Origin: Ruminococcoides sp052118065
GTDB taxonomy: Bacteria > Bacillota > Clostridia > Oscillospirales > Acutalibacteraceae
Direction of reading: 5' to 3'
Assembly (NCBI GenBank): GCA_052118065.1
Contig: JBQKHY010000011.1
Location: forward strand, 10,676 to 74,675
DNA: 64,000 nucleotides
The position numbers were made by a program, and so were the translations under genes. Below the pieces are notes generated by a model that had not been told where the DNA came from, did not search any database, and saw only the letters and a list, made by a program, of their open reading frames with translations. This document shows, in pieces, positions 1-8,795 of the stretch (position 1 is the first letter of the stretch; each line of letters starts with the position of its first letter).

Positions 1-1260
1 GTTGTTAAAGCAGTACAAGGTGTTGTTGACTTACCGCTTCAGCTTGACTCAACAAAACCTGAAGTTCTTGAGGCAGGTTTACGAGCATATAACGGTAGAG
101 CAATTGTAAACTCTGTAAACGGTGAAGAAAAGTCCTTAACAGAGATTTTACCTATTGTTGCAAAGTACGGTGCATCTGTTGTAGGTCTAACCCTTGATGA
201 AGACGGTATCCCTGAAACAACAGAAAAGCGTGTTGAAATTGCAGAAAGAATTATTAAGAGAGCAACTGCCCTAGGTATTAGAGAAGAAGATATTTACATT
301 GACTGTCTGACACTTACTGTTTCTGCTCAGCAAAGTGGTGCAGTACAAACCCTTGACGCTATTGAAATTGTTAAGAGTAAATACAAGGTAAAGACAGTTC
401 TTGGTGTTAGTAATATTTCATTCGGTTTACCTCACAGACCTTTGCTTAACCAAACATTCCTAACAATGGCTATGGAAAAAGGTCTTGACTTACCGATTAT
501 CAACCCTAGTGTATTTGGTATGGCAGGTGCAGTTAGAGCCTTTAGAGTGCTAAAAGGTTTTGACCAAGAAAGTCGTGACTTTATTGAAAAGTACAGTGAC
601 TATGTAATTGAAACAGTTAAGGACAGTCACGAAATGACTTTAACTCATGCAGTTATGAAAGGTCTTAAGAAAGAATGTCACGATATTACTGCTAAGAAAC
701 TTGAAGATACCGACCCTATGGAAATTATCGACAAGGAGCTTATTCCGGCACTTGATAAGGTTGGTGACCTTTTTGAACAAGGTAAAGTTTTCTTACCGGG
801 ACTACTTTCATCAGCTACTGCAGCACAACAGGCATTTGAGATTATTAAGGAAAAGTTAGCATCTTCAAATGAAGAAAGTATATCAAAGGGTAAAATTATC
901 CTAGCTACTGTTAAGGGGGACATTCACGATATTGGTAAAAATATTGTTAAGGTACTACTTGAAAACTACGGTTATGATGTAATTGACCTTGGTAGAGATG
1001 TTGAGCCTTCACTGGTTGTTGAAACTGCAGTAAAGGAAAATGTTAAGCTGGTTGGACTTTCTGCTCTAATGACAACTACTTTAAAGAGTATGGAAGACAC
1101 AATTGCACTTATCAGAAAAACACCTGAACTAAAAGATACAGCAGTTTTAGTAGGTGGTGCTGTGCTTACCGAAGAATATGCTAAGAAAATTGATGCCGAT
1201 TATTACTGCAAAACTGCTGCGATTTCAGTAGAAACTGCCAATAAGTTTTTTGGTAATTAA
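1..1260 (+). CDS. metH: Cobalamin-dependent methionine synthase, 3' part (5' end outside window)
   Basis: The reading frame is open from base 1, so the gene begins upstream; 419 residues are visible. Residues 1 to about 190 resemble the pterin (methyltetrahydrofolate) binding barrel, with a D(S)TKPEVLEAGL segment and a GVSNISFGLP strand. A helical cap follows (about 200-290), then the cobalamin-binding Rossmann domain with GDIHDIGKNIV, whose DxHxxG motif supplies the cobalt-ligating histidine. The protein stops after the B12 domain (FFGN), so the C-terminal S-adenosylmethionine reactivation domain of E. coli MetH is absent, as in many anaerobes. Inferred role: methyl transfer from methyltetrahydrofolate to homocysteine in the cytoplasm. 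The homocysteine-binding domain would lie outside the window. A methyltetrahydrofolate-corrinoid methyltransferase fusion is the alternative. Confidence 0.85.
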   Translation, partial: VVKAVQGVVDLPLQLDSTKPEVLEAGLRAYNGRAIVNSVNGEEKSLTEILPIVAKYGASVVGLTLDEDGIPETTEKRVEIAERIIKRATALGIREEDIYIDCLTLTVSAQQSGAVQTLDAIEIVKSKYKVKTVLGVSNISFGLPHRPLLNQTFLTMAMEKGLDLPIINPSVFGMAGAVRAFRVLKGFDQESRDFIEKYSDYVIETVKDSHEMTLTHAVMKGLKKECHDITAKKLEDTDPMEIIDKELIPALDKVGDLFEQGKVFLPGLLSSATAAQQAFEIIKEKLASSNEESISKGKIILATVKGDIHDIGKNIVKVLLENYGYDVIDLGRDVEPSLVVETAVKENVKLVGLSALMTTTLKSMEDTIALIRKTPELKDTAVLVGGAVLTEEYAKKIDADYYCKTAAISVETANKFFGN

Positions 1261-1376
1261 AACATAAATAATGCATAAACATTTTATGTAGCAAATGTTT
1301 TAAAAATTTTATATCATATATGAACAAATTATTATCACTGTATTAACATATATATATAGAAAAAAATCACTTTACA

Positions 1377-1405
1377 TTGACTTTACTTGCTAATAGTAAT
1401 ATAAT
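1377..1405 (+). promoter_or_regulatory. Sigma-A type promoter of the nucleotide-sugar dehydratase / glmS unit
   Basis: TTGACT at 1377-1382 and TATAAT at 1400-1405 are separated by 17 bp. The site lies 58 bp before the next start codon in an AT-rich gap after metH. It is a near-consensus housekeeping promoter. Confidence 0.75.
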
Positions 1406-1463
1406 TTATCTATGGAGTGCCTTTATGTGAGTTGAGGTTTAGAGGGACTTCGGAGAGGTAAAT

Positions 1464-3365
1464 ATGCGAATTTCAAATTTTAATTTCAGAAAAGTGATGC
1501 TACTTATTGTTGATGCAGTGATTATTTCAATTTGTGGCGTTATATCAAACTTTATTTTACAAGTATTAGATTTCCAAACAGGTTTTAGAAGTATTGTGGA
1601 AACACCTTATGTTGTTGTTTCTATACTTATAAATGTGATTATATGTATTTTCTGCTTGTTTATATGTGGTGCATATAACAAGGCTTGGAGATACTTTAAT
1701 GCAAAGGACTATCTGTCTTGTCTTTTCGGTATGATAGCCGGTGTTGCTTTAAGTGCATTAGTCCTTTCTTTAAGATACAATTCATTTAACTATGTTCTTC
1801 CATATACACTTATTAGTGGTGGGCTTTCAGTAGTTGGTGTTGTATTATTTAGATTGATTTTTAAACGAGCATTTATTAAAATTAATGATGCCGGTGCTAT
1901 TGGTGTAGGCGAAAGAACTCTTATTGTGGGTGCAGGTAATGCCGGTAGGATTATTCTGGAAGATATTTTTAATGCAAAGCAAGACTCAGATAACCCATCA
2001 AAATCAATTTTCCCTGTAGGTTTTGTTGATGATGACAGACTAAAGCAGAACAATGTTATTAGCAGTGTTAGAGTTTTGGGACAAACTACCGATATTCCTG
2101 ATATTTGTGAAAAAGAAAATATTTCACTTATTATCTTTGCTATTCCTTCTTGTGAAGAAGAAGAAAGAAAGAGAATTCTTGATATTTGTTCTAAGACAAA
2201 GTGTAAAATCAAGATTATTCCTTATATTTCAAAGCTACTGTTTGACGAAAATGAAGACGGTACAAGACTATTAAACCAAGTTAAGGATATTAGGATTGAA
2301 GATTTACTTGGCAGACCACCTATTACATTTGATAAGTCATCAATCAAAACTTTAGTTGAAGGCAAGGTTTGTATGATTACCGGTGGCGGTGGTTCTATCG
2401 GTTCCGAACTTGTAAGACAAATTGCACAATATAACCCTAAGAGAATTGTTATAGTTGACATATACGAAAATAACGCATATGATATACAACAAGAATTACG
2501 CCTGGAATATGGCGACAAGGTAAACCTTGATACAATTATTGCTTCTGTCAGAGATTATGACAAAATGGAACAGATTTTTGCTCAGGAAAGACCTGAACTT
2601 GTGTGGCACGCAGCTGCCCATAAGCATGTTCCTCTTATGGAAACAGTTCCTTGTGAAGCAATTAAGAATAATATTTTCGGTACATATAATGTTGCGAGAC
2701 TTGCACAAAAATACGGTGTAAAGAAATTTGTAATGATTAGTACCGATAAAGCAGTAAACCCTACTAATGTTATGGGTGCAACTAAGAGATGTTGCGAAAT
2801 GATTATTCAGTATATGAGCCAAAACACAACAGGGACAGACTTTGTAACCACTCGTTTTGGTAATGTACTTGGAAGTAACGGTTCAGTTATTCCTATTTTT
2901 AAAAGACAAATTGAAAACGGTAAGCCTATTACCGTAACTCATCCTGATATTATCAGATACTTTATGACAATACCTGAGGCTGTATCCCTTGTGCTACAAG
3001 CTGCAAGTATGGCTAAAGGTGGAGAAATCTTTGTACTTGATATGGGTGAACCTGTTAAGATAACAACTCTTGCTGAAAATCTATGTAGAATGTACGGCAA
3101 GATTCCTTATAAAGATGTTGAAATTAAGTTCACAGGTCTTCGTCCCGGTGAAAAGTTATTTGAGGAACTTTTGATGGATGAAGAAGGACTTAAACAGACA
3201 GATAATGAAAAGATTTTCATCGGTAATCAGATTCATATTGACAAGGATAAGTTACTTCATTCACTTGATGAGCTTAAGGAATGTGCCAGTGAAAATAATG
3301 ACGATGAGGCTCTTAAATTGTTGGCAGAGATTGTGCCAACTTTCAACCATCAAACAAATAAATAA
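1464..3365 (+). CDS. Membrane-bound nucleotide-sugar 4,6-dehydratase/epimerase (CapD/PglF/FlaA1 family)
   Basis: 633 residues. About four hydrophobic helices fill residues 8-130. A first Rossmann-like domain follows (GVGERTLIVGAGNAG, about 148-165), then the catalytic short-chain dehydrogenase domain from about residue 300 with the NAD motif TGGGGSIGSEL. The active-site segment is STDKAVNPTNVMGATKR, where methionine replaces the usual tyrosine of YxxxK, as in the PglF/FlaA1 type. These enzymes dehydrate UDP-N-acetylglucosamine for cell-surface glycans at the inner face of the membrane. Start chosen by the GGAGAGG ribosome binding site. glmS follows 27 bp later and makes the glucosamine precursor, so the pair may supply amino sugars for surface polysaccharide. 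The exact sugar product cannot be read. Confidence 0.85.
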   Translation: MRISNFNFRKVMLLIVDAVIISICGVISNFILQVLDFQTGFRSIVETPYVVVSILINVIICIFCLFICGAYNKAWRYFNAKDYLSCLFGMIAGVALSALVLSLRYNSFNYVLPYTLISGGLSVVGVVLFRLIFKRAFIKINDAGAIGVGERTLIVGAGNAGRIILEDIFNAKQDSDNPSKSIFPVGFVDDDRLKQNNVISSVRVLGQTTDIPDICEKENISLIIFAIPSCEEEERKRILDICSKTKCKIKIIPYISKLLFDENEDGTRLLNQVKDIRIEDLLGRPPITFDKSSIKTLVEGKVCMITGGGGSIGSELVRQIAQYNPKRIVIVDIYENNAYDIQQELRLEYGDKVNLDTIIASVRDYDKMEQIFAQERPELVWHAAAHKHVPLMETVPCEAIKNNIFGTYNVARLAQKYGVKKFVMISTDKAVNPTNVMGATKRCCEMIIQYMSQNTTGTDFVTTRFGNVLGSNGSVIPIFKRQIENGKPITVTHPDIIRYFMTIPEAVSLVLQAASMAKGGEIFVLDMGEPVKITTLAENLCRMYGKIPYKDVEIKFTGLRPGEKLFEELLMDEEGLKQTDNEKIFIGNQIHIDKDKLLHSLDELKECASENNDDEALKLLAEIVPTFNHQTNK

Positions 3366-3392
3366 TTTATTTTAAGTATTGGAGAAAAATAT

Positions 3393-5222
3393 ATGTGTGG
3401 TATTGTAGGTTATGTAGGACCTAGAGATTGTAGTGATGTGCTTGTTTCAGCTTTAACAAGACTTGAGTACAGAGGCTACGATTCTGCCGGTATTGCTGTT
3501 TTTGAAGATGGCAAGATTGAAGTTGCAAAGACTAAAGGCAGATTAAAAGATTTATCAGAAAAAATGGAAAGAGAGGGTAAGCCACTTGGTCATGCCGGTA
3601 TCGGTCATACTCGTTGGGCTACTCACGGTCAGCCTTCTGACATTAACAGTCACCCTCATTCCGGTGAGAGAGTAACTATCGTACATAACGGTATTATTGA
3701 AAATTATATTGAACTAAAGGACTATCTGTTAAAGAAAGGCAGAACTTTCCTTTCTGAAACAGATACTGAGGTTGTAGCACAACTTCTTGACTATAAGTAC
3801 AACGGTGATCCTATTGATACAATTCACAATGTTATCCGTATGCTAAAGGGTAGCTTTGCTTTTGGTATTGTGTTTGCAGATTATCCTGATGTTGTATATG
3901 CAGTCAGAAGAGAAAGTCCTTTGATTGTCGGTATCGGTGAAGAAAAGAAAGAATGTTTCATTGCTTCCGATGTACCTGCAATTCTAAACTATACTAAGAA
4001 GTATTACCTAATGGACCATGATGAAATTGTTAAGCTTTCTCATGATGGTGTTGAGTTCTTTGACAGTCATATGCTACCTGTTACTAAGGAACTTCAAGAG
4101 GCTGATTGGGATATGGATGCTGCCGAAAAGGGTGGCTACCCACACTTTATGATTAAGGAAATCCACGAACAGCCTGACTCAATTAAGAGAACTATTATTC
4201 CTAGAATTGTAAACGGTATGCCTGATTTATCTGAATGTGGCATTACTGTTGAAAAGCTAAGAGAATTTAAGAATATCCACATTGTAGCTTGTGGTACTGC
4301 TATGCATGCCGGTATGGTAGGTAAGTATGTTATTGAGCAACTTGCAAGAGTTCCGGTTAATGTTGATATTGCTTCGGAATTTAGATACAGAAACCCACTT
4401 GTGGGTGAAGGAGACCTTGTAATTATTATTTCTCAAAGTGGTGAAACTGCCGACAGTAAAGCAGCAATGGCACTTGCTAAGGAATATGGTGCAAAGACAC
4501 TTGCTATTGTCAATGCAAAGGGTAGCTCAATTGCAAGAGAGGCTGATATGCTTATCTATACTCACGCAGGTCCTGAAATTGCCGTTGCGTCTACAAAGGC
4601 TTATATGGTGCAGATTGCAGTTATGTATCTGTTTGCTTTCCAACTTGCTTTTGCAAAGGGCAAGATTACTGAAGAAGAATGTAAGTCACTTGTTTCTTCT
4701 TTGCTGGAAGTTCCTGATAAAGTTAAGGAAACACTAGACAAGGTTATGGATGATTGTCAGTATGTTGGCAGTACTTTAATCAATGCCGATAGTCTACTAT
4801 ATATAGGTAGAGGTCTTGACTATACACTTTCTATGGAAGGTTCACTAAAGCTAAAGGAAATTTCTTATATCCATAGTGAAAGCTATGCAGCAGGTGAACT
4901 AAAGCATGGTACAATTTCTCTGATTACTAAGGATATGCCTGTTATTGCAGTTGCAACTCAGAACCAACTTCTTGAAAAGACAATTTCCAATGTTAAGGAA
5001 GTTAAGGCAAGAGGTGCTTATGTTATCCTTATTTGTGATGAAGATAACACATTTGGTGAGGATGTAGCTGACCAGATTATCCAAGTACCTAAGTTTAGAG
5101 AAGAACTTATGCCTATGCTTGCTATTGTTCCGCTTCAGCTAATTGCTTACTATACTGCTTTATCAAGAGGTAACGATATTGATAAACCAAGAAACCTTGC
5201 AAAGTCAGTAACAGTTGAATAA
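3393..5222 (+). CDS. glmS: Glutamine-fructose-6-phosphate aminotransferase (isomerizing)
   Basis: 609 residues, full length for the family. The protein begins MCGIVGYVG, so Cys2 becomes the N-terminal nucleophile of the glutamine amidotransferase half (about 1-220, with GHTRWATHG and HNGIIEN). Two SIS sugar-isomerase domains follow (about 290-420 and 460-595), with ACGTAMHAG, SQSGETADS and the C-terminal PRNLAKSVTVE. It converts fructose 6-phosphate and glutamine to glucosamine 6-phosphate, the first step to UDP-GlcNAc for peptidoglycan and surface sugars. A GGAGAAA ribosome binding site precedes the start. The 27-bp gap to the upstream gene is far too short for a glmS ribozyme, so that control is absent here. 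Confidence 0.97.
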   Translation: MCGIVGYVGPRDCSDVLVSALTRLEYRGYDSAGIAVFEDGKIEVAKTKGRLKDLSEKMEREGKPLGHAGIGHTRWATHGQPSDINSHPHSGERVTIVHNGIIENYIELKDYLLKKGRTFLSETDTEVVAQLLDYKYNGDPIDTIHNVIRMLKGSFAFGIVFADYPDVVYAVRRESPLIVGIGEEKKECFIASDVPAILNYTKKYYLMDHDEIVKLSHDGVEFFDSHMLPVTKELQEADWDMDAAEKGGYPHFMIKEIHEQPDSIKRTIIPRIVNGMPDLSECGITVEKLREFKNIHIVACGTAMHAGMVGKYVIEQLARVPVNVDIASEFRYRNPLVGEGDLVIIISQSGETADSKAAMALAKEYGAKTLAIVNAKGSSIAREADMLIYTHAGPEIAVASTKAYMVQIAVMYLFAFQLAFAKGKITEEECKSLVSSLLEVPDKVKETLDKVMDDCQYVGSTLINADSLLYIGRGLDYTLSMEGSLKLKEISYIHSESYAAGELKHGTISLITKDMPVIAVATQNQLLEKTISNVKEVKARGAYVILICDEDNTFGEDVADQIIQVPKFREELMPMLAIVPLQLIAYYTALSRGNDIDKPRNLAKSVTVE

Positions 5223-5231
5223 GAATTTTTT

Positions 5232-5264
5232 AGGTCGGGAATAGGTTAAGTCTGCTCCCGACTT
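5232..5264 (+). terminator. Weak hairpin after glmS
   Basis: AGGTCGGGA at 5232-5240 pairs with TCCCGACTT at 5256-5264 (one G-U) around a 15-nt loop. The tail is U-rich but interrupted. It lies between the glmS stop and the next promoter. Confidence 0.5.
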
Positions 5265-5274
5265 ATGTTATTTG

Positions 5275-5302
5275 TTGACAATTTTTAAGAATGATGTATA
5301 AT
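5275..5302 (+). promoter_or_regulatory. Promoter of the FHA-FtsW/RodA / PBP operon
   Basis: TTGACA at 5275-5280, 16 bp, TATAAT at 5297-5302. It stands 25 bp before the start codon, directly upstream of an AAGGAGAGG ribosome binding site. Confidence 0.8.
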
Positions 5303-5327
5303 AACCACAAGGAGAGGTGGTGCATTA

Positions 5328-7103
5328 ATGAGCTTTCAGTGGCTACTAGATACCGGTGTAGTTGCAGTCAGAGTGGTACTTCCACTATATGCACTGGTAA
5401 TTATTTATTCAATTTTTGCATCAATGCGTCGTCACAGACGACCACAAAAACCACTGCTTACTTTACATAATGTAGAAACCGGTGAGAAAATTCCGGTTCT
5501 GTTTTGGGAAAATTCTATCGGTAGAAGTAGGGGCAGTGATATAAGGGTTAACGACCCGGCCGTTTCAAGAGATCATTGTATTCTTTTGCGTAGACAAGAG
5601 GGTTGGATGATTACCGACATTGGTAGTACACAGGGTACTTATGTTAACGGTGAAAAAATAGTCAGTAACGGCAGAGAAAGAAAGTTATCTTTCTTTGCAA
5701 GTATTATCGACTCAGTAAAAAGTAATATTCAAAAGGGTATTAAGGCAGTAGATGACACTACTGTTAACCGTACCAAACTTTTGATTGGTGATGAAATTCA
5801 AGTTGGCTCAAACCTTTTCAGAGTTGAACGAGGTGACGAGTATATTGAACCTATTAAGCCAAATAGATTTATGGGTAAAATCAGCAATAAGCCTTCTATG
5901 AAACAGTATAAGCTTATGATTATGATTACTATTTTCCATTTTCTAATGGCTATAGAGGCATCATGGGATTATTATGATAAAGACTTAATGCCATTTGTTT
6001 ATTGTGGTGTTTTCTCAATAATCGGTTGGGTACTGTTCTTTGTGTCCAGCAATATTCTAAAGAGAACTAACTTTGAATTAGAAGCCTTGGGACTTTTCTT
6101 GACGGGACTTGGGCTGATGTTGCAAGTTAGGCAAGAAGCAAAAATGTCTATTATGACTATTGTAACTGCTGTTGCAGGTATAATAGGATTTATGATAATT
6201 GTTAAGTTGCTTGAAAAACCTGATTGGGTTCAGCGTTTCCGTTTTTGGGGAATGATTTGTGCAGTAGGTTTGCTTGGACTTAACCTTGTATTTGGTAAAG
6301 TACAGAACGGTGCTGCTAACTGGATTTCTGTTGGTGGTATCTCAATTCAGCCATCAGAAATTGCAAAGATTCTTTATATCTTTGTAGGTGCAGGTACTCT
6401 TGACTCAATTATGACAAGAAGAAATAAAATTGAGTTTATTATTTTCTCAGCAATTTGTGTTGGTGAACTTGCTCTAATGGGTGACTTTGGTACTGCACTT
6501 ATTTTCTTTGCAACATTCTTATTTGTTGCGTTTATGCGTTCCGGTGATATTAAGACAGTTTTACTTGCACTTGCTACAGCTATTGGTGGTGGTGCTTTGA
6601 TACTAAAGATTAAGCCATATATTGCAAAGAGATTTAATACTTGGGGACATGCTATTGAATATGCCTCAGACGGTGGTTTCCAGCAAGCCCATGTGCTAAC
6701 TTATTTAGCATCAGGTGGACTTTTTGGTGTTGGTATCGGTAACGGCTTTTTAAAGTATGTATTTGCTTCCGAAAGTGACCTTGTATTTGGTATTGTTTGT
6801 GAAGAACTTGGTATAATCGTAGGCTTTGTACTTATTATTGCAATTCTTTGCCTAGCAATTTATACAAGAGATATTGCCACAAGAAGTAGAAGTACATTCT
6901 ATTCTATTTCTGCTTGTTGTGCTGCCGGTTTATTTATTGTACAGATGTCACTTAATGTTTTTGGTGCAACAGATATTTTGCCACTAACCGGTGTTACATT
7001 CCCATTTGTATCAGCCGGTGGTTCTTCAATGATTTCTTGTTGGGGACTTTTGGCATTTATTAAGGCAGCAGACGAAAGAACTTATTCTCAGAAACGAGGA
7101 TAA
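5328..7103 (+). CDS. FHA-domain FtsW/RodA/SpoVE-family glycan polymerase
   Basis: 591 residues. One N-terminal membrane helix (about 8-30) is followed by a cytoplasmic FHA phosphothreonine-recognition domain (about 50-165, with IGRSRGSDIRVNDPAVSRDH and GSTQGTYVNGEK). About ten membrane helices follow (about 195-580), with the SEDS signatures GAANWISVGGISIQPSE and a final GVTFPFVSAGGSS. SEDS proteins polymerise lipid II with a partner class B PBP, and that partner is encoded 39 bp downstream. The fusion suggests that Ser/Thr phosphorylation, for example by a PknB-like kinase not in this window, tunes wall synthesis. Whether it serves elongation, division or spore wall cannot be decided. Confidence 0.9.
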   Translation: MSFQWLLDTGVVAVRVVLPLYALVIIYSIFASMRRHRRPQKPLLTLHNVETGEKIPVLFWENSIGRSRGSDIRVNDPAVSRDHCILLRRQEGWMITDIGSTQGTYVNGEKIVSNGRERKLSFFASIIDSVKSNIQKGIKAVDDTTVNRTKLLIGDEIQVGSNLFRVERGDEYIEPIKPNRFMGKISNKPSMKQYKLMIMITIFHFLMAIEASWDYYDKDLMPFVYCGVFSIIGWVLFFVSSNILKRTNFELEALGLFLTGLGLMLQVRQEAKMSIMTIVTAVAGIIGFMIIVKLLEKPDWVQRFRFWGMICAVGLLGLNLVFGKVQNGAANWISVGGISIQPSEIAKILYIFVGAGTLDSIMTRRNKIEFIIFSAICVGELALMGDFGTALIFFATFLFVAFMRSGDIKTVLLALATAIGGGALILKIKPYIAKRFNTWGHAIEYASDGGFQQAHVLTYLASGGLFGVGIGNGFLKYVFASESDLVFGIVCEELGIIVGFVLIIAILCLAIYTRDIATRSRSTFYSISACCAAGLFIVQMSLNVFGATDILPLTGVTFPFVSAGGSSMISCWGLLAFIKAADERTYSQKRG

Positions 7104-7142
7104 ATTTATTTGATTATTTAGTTAAAGGAGGAATTGTATCCG

Positions 7143-8570
7143 ATGAAAAGAACATTACGCAGAAGTGGTATGATACTTATTGTTGTACTGCTTATTATCG
7201 GTGGATTAGGATACCTTTCCTATAGAATATTCTTTAATCAAAACACATGGATTAATATGGCATATAATCGTCATATTTCTTCTGATGGTGGTTTAACTCA
7301 AGCAGGTACTATTACAGATAGAAACGGTGTCGAACTTGCAAAGTCAGTTAACGGTAAGAGACAGTACAACGATGACGAAAATGTCAGAGAAAGTATGCTT
7401 CATATTGTTGGTGACGATACAATCAACATTGGCACATCTATTCAGTCAATGTACCGTATGAGCCTTACAGGTTACAGCCCATTATTTGGACTTGGTCTGC
7501 CATCATCACTAAAGGCTAACAGTGATATGCGTCTGACTGTTGATGCAACAGTTAATTCAGCAGTACATCAGGCCTTTGGCGACAAGACAGGTTCTTGTGT
7601 TGTGTTTAACTACAAAACAGGTGAGATACTATGCGATGTATCAACACCTTCATATGACCCTAACGCACCACCTACAATTACCGAAGATAACCAGGATGAC
7701 TACAAGGGTATCTATATTGATAACTCTGTAAGTAGTACATATACTCCCGGTTCTATCTTCAAGATTGTAACAACTGCCGCTGCACTAAAGTACATTGACG
7801 ATATTGATACTCGTACCTGGGAATGTGCCGGTGTAGAAAAAATCGGTGGTGATGACGATAGTAGTGAGGTTTGCTGTGATGACGGTGAGGCTCACGGTAC
7901 AGAAACTTTAGCACAAGCCTTCGGTAATTCCTGCAACATTGTTTTTGCTGAGATTGCTACAGAGCTTGGTAAAGAAAAAATGACTGAAGTTGCCAACGAA
8001 ATGGGCATAAACGGCTCATTCTCTATTGGTGATATTCCTATAAAAGACGGCAGTTATGATGTTAGTAAAGCAAGTAAGAACCAACTTGCATGGTCAGGTG
8101 TGGGTCAATATACCGACCTTGTAAACCCTATGCAAATGGCTATTATTTGTTCAGCAGTTGCAAATGACGGAAAACCTGTTTTACCATATTTGCTAGGTAG
8201 TGACGAAAGCATTTTAACTTCACTTCATATTACAACCGGTGGTGGCACAGGTAGTAGAATGATGGACAGCTCTGTTGCAAAGAAGATTGCAGAAATGATG
8301 CGTAACAATGTTCAGAACTACTACGGTGACGGTAGTTTTCCGGATGGACTTGAAGTTGCAGCTAAGACAGGTACAGGTGAAACTGTAAAGTCTGATGGCC
8401 CAAGTAGCGACAAGAACAATGCTTGGACAGTTGGTTATTGTCAGAACAGTGACTACCCACTTGCTTTTGCAGCAGTTGTAAGTGATGTTGAGGGTTATGG
8501 CTCTACTAACGCTAATCCTATTCTAAATACTGCACTATCTGCTTGTATGTCTTCAATGGATAAAAAGTAA
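7143..8570 (+). CDS. Class B penicillin-binding protein (PBP2/PbpA-like transpeptidase)
   Basis: 475 residues. An N-terminal anchor (about 8-28) leads to an extracytoplasmic region, then the transpeptidase domain with the SxxK motif in TPGSIFK (about residue 200), SxN in GNSCN and KTG in AAKTGTGE near residue 420. It cross-links peptidoglycan outside the membrane, presumably with the SEDS protein encoded upstream in the same operon. The start is ATG at 7143, 11 nt after AGGAGG; an in-frame TTG at 7134 lies only 2 nt from that site and is rejected. It is shorter than PBP2 of Proteobacteria, as expected for PbpA-type proteins of Gram-positives. Confidence 0.9.
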   Translation: MKRTLRRSGMILIVVLLIIGGLGYLSYRIFFNQNTWINMAYNRHISSDGGLTQAGTITDRNGVELAKSVNGKRQYNDDENVRESMLHIVGDDTINIGTSIQSMYRMSLTGYSPLFGLGLPSSLKANSDMRLTVDATVNSAVHQAFGDKTGSCVVFNYKTGEILCDVSTPSYDPNAPPTITEDNQDDYKGIYIDNSVSSTYTPGSIFKIVTTAAALKYIDDIDTRTWECAGVEKIGGDDDSSEVCCDDGEAHGTETLAQAFGNSCNIVFAEIATELGKEKMTEVANEMGINGSFSIGDIPIKDGSYDVSKASKNQLAWSGVGQYTDLVNPMQMAIICSAVANDGKPVLPYLLGSDESILTSLHITTGGGTGSRMMDSSVAKKIAEMMRNNVQNYYGDGSFPDGLEVAAKTGTGETVKSDGPSSDKNNAWTVGYCQNSDYPLAFAAVVSDVEGYGSTNANPILNTALSACMSSMDKK

Positions 8571-8688
8571 TTCTTTACAAGAAGTCGTTAAAGTTTTTGT
8601 ATAAAAATAATAGATTTTTCTATATGCGACCTCTTGCAAATTAAGATATACAATATTTGATATAAATAATTGTGTTATAAATATTATT

Positions 8689-8724
8689 AAGGGGAAGTAT
8701 TTGTGTACTTTCCCTTTATTTTTT
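8689..8724 (+). terminator. Rho-independent terminator after the PBP gene
   Basis: AAGGGGAAGTA at 8689-8699 pairs with TACTTTCCCTT at 8706-8716 (one G-U) around a 6-nt loop, followed by a run of T. Confidence 0.8.
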
Positions 8725-8734
8725 GTAATTACTA

Positions 8735-8743
8735 TGCTATAAT
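8735..8743 (+). promoter_or_regulatory. Extended -10 promoter element of secA
   Basis: TGCTATAAT is a consensus extended -10 box (TGn plus TATAAT at 8738-8743). I see no convincing -35 box, which extended -10 promoters can lack. It lies 52 bp before the chosen secA start and after the preceding terminator. Confidence 0.6.
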
Positions 8744-8795
8744 ATAACCTATAATCGGAAATTATAGGCAAATTTCTAAATAAAGGATGAGAAAA

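Noticed and set aside
3366..3392. glmS ribozyme upstream of glmS
   Set aside because: Only 27 bp separate the genes, too short for the ribozyme core.
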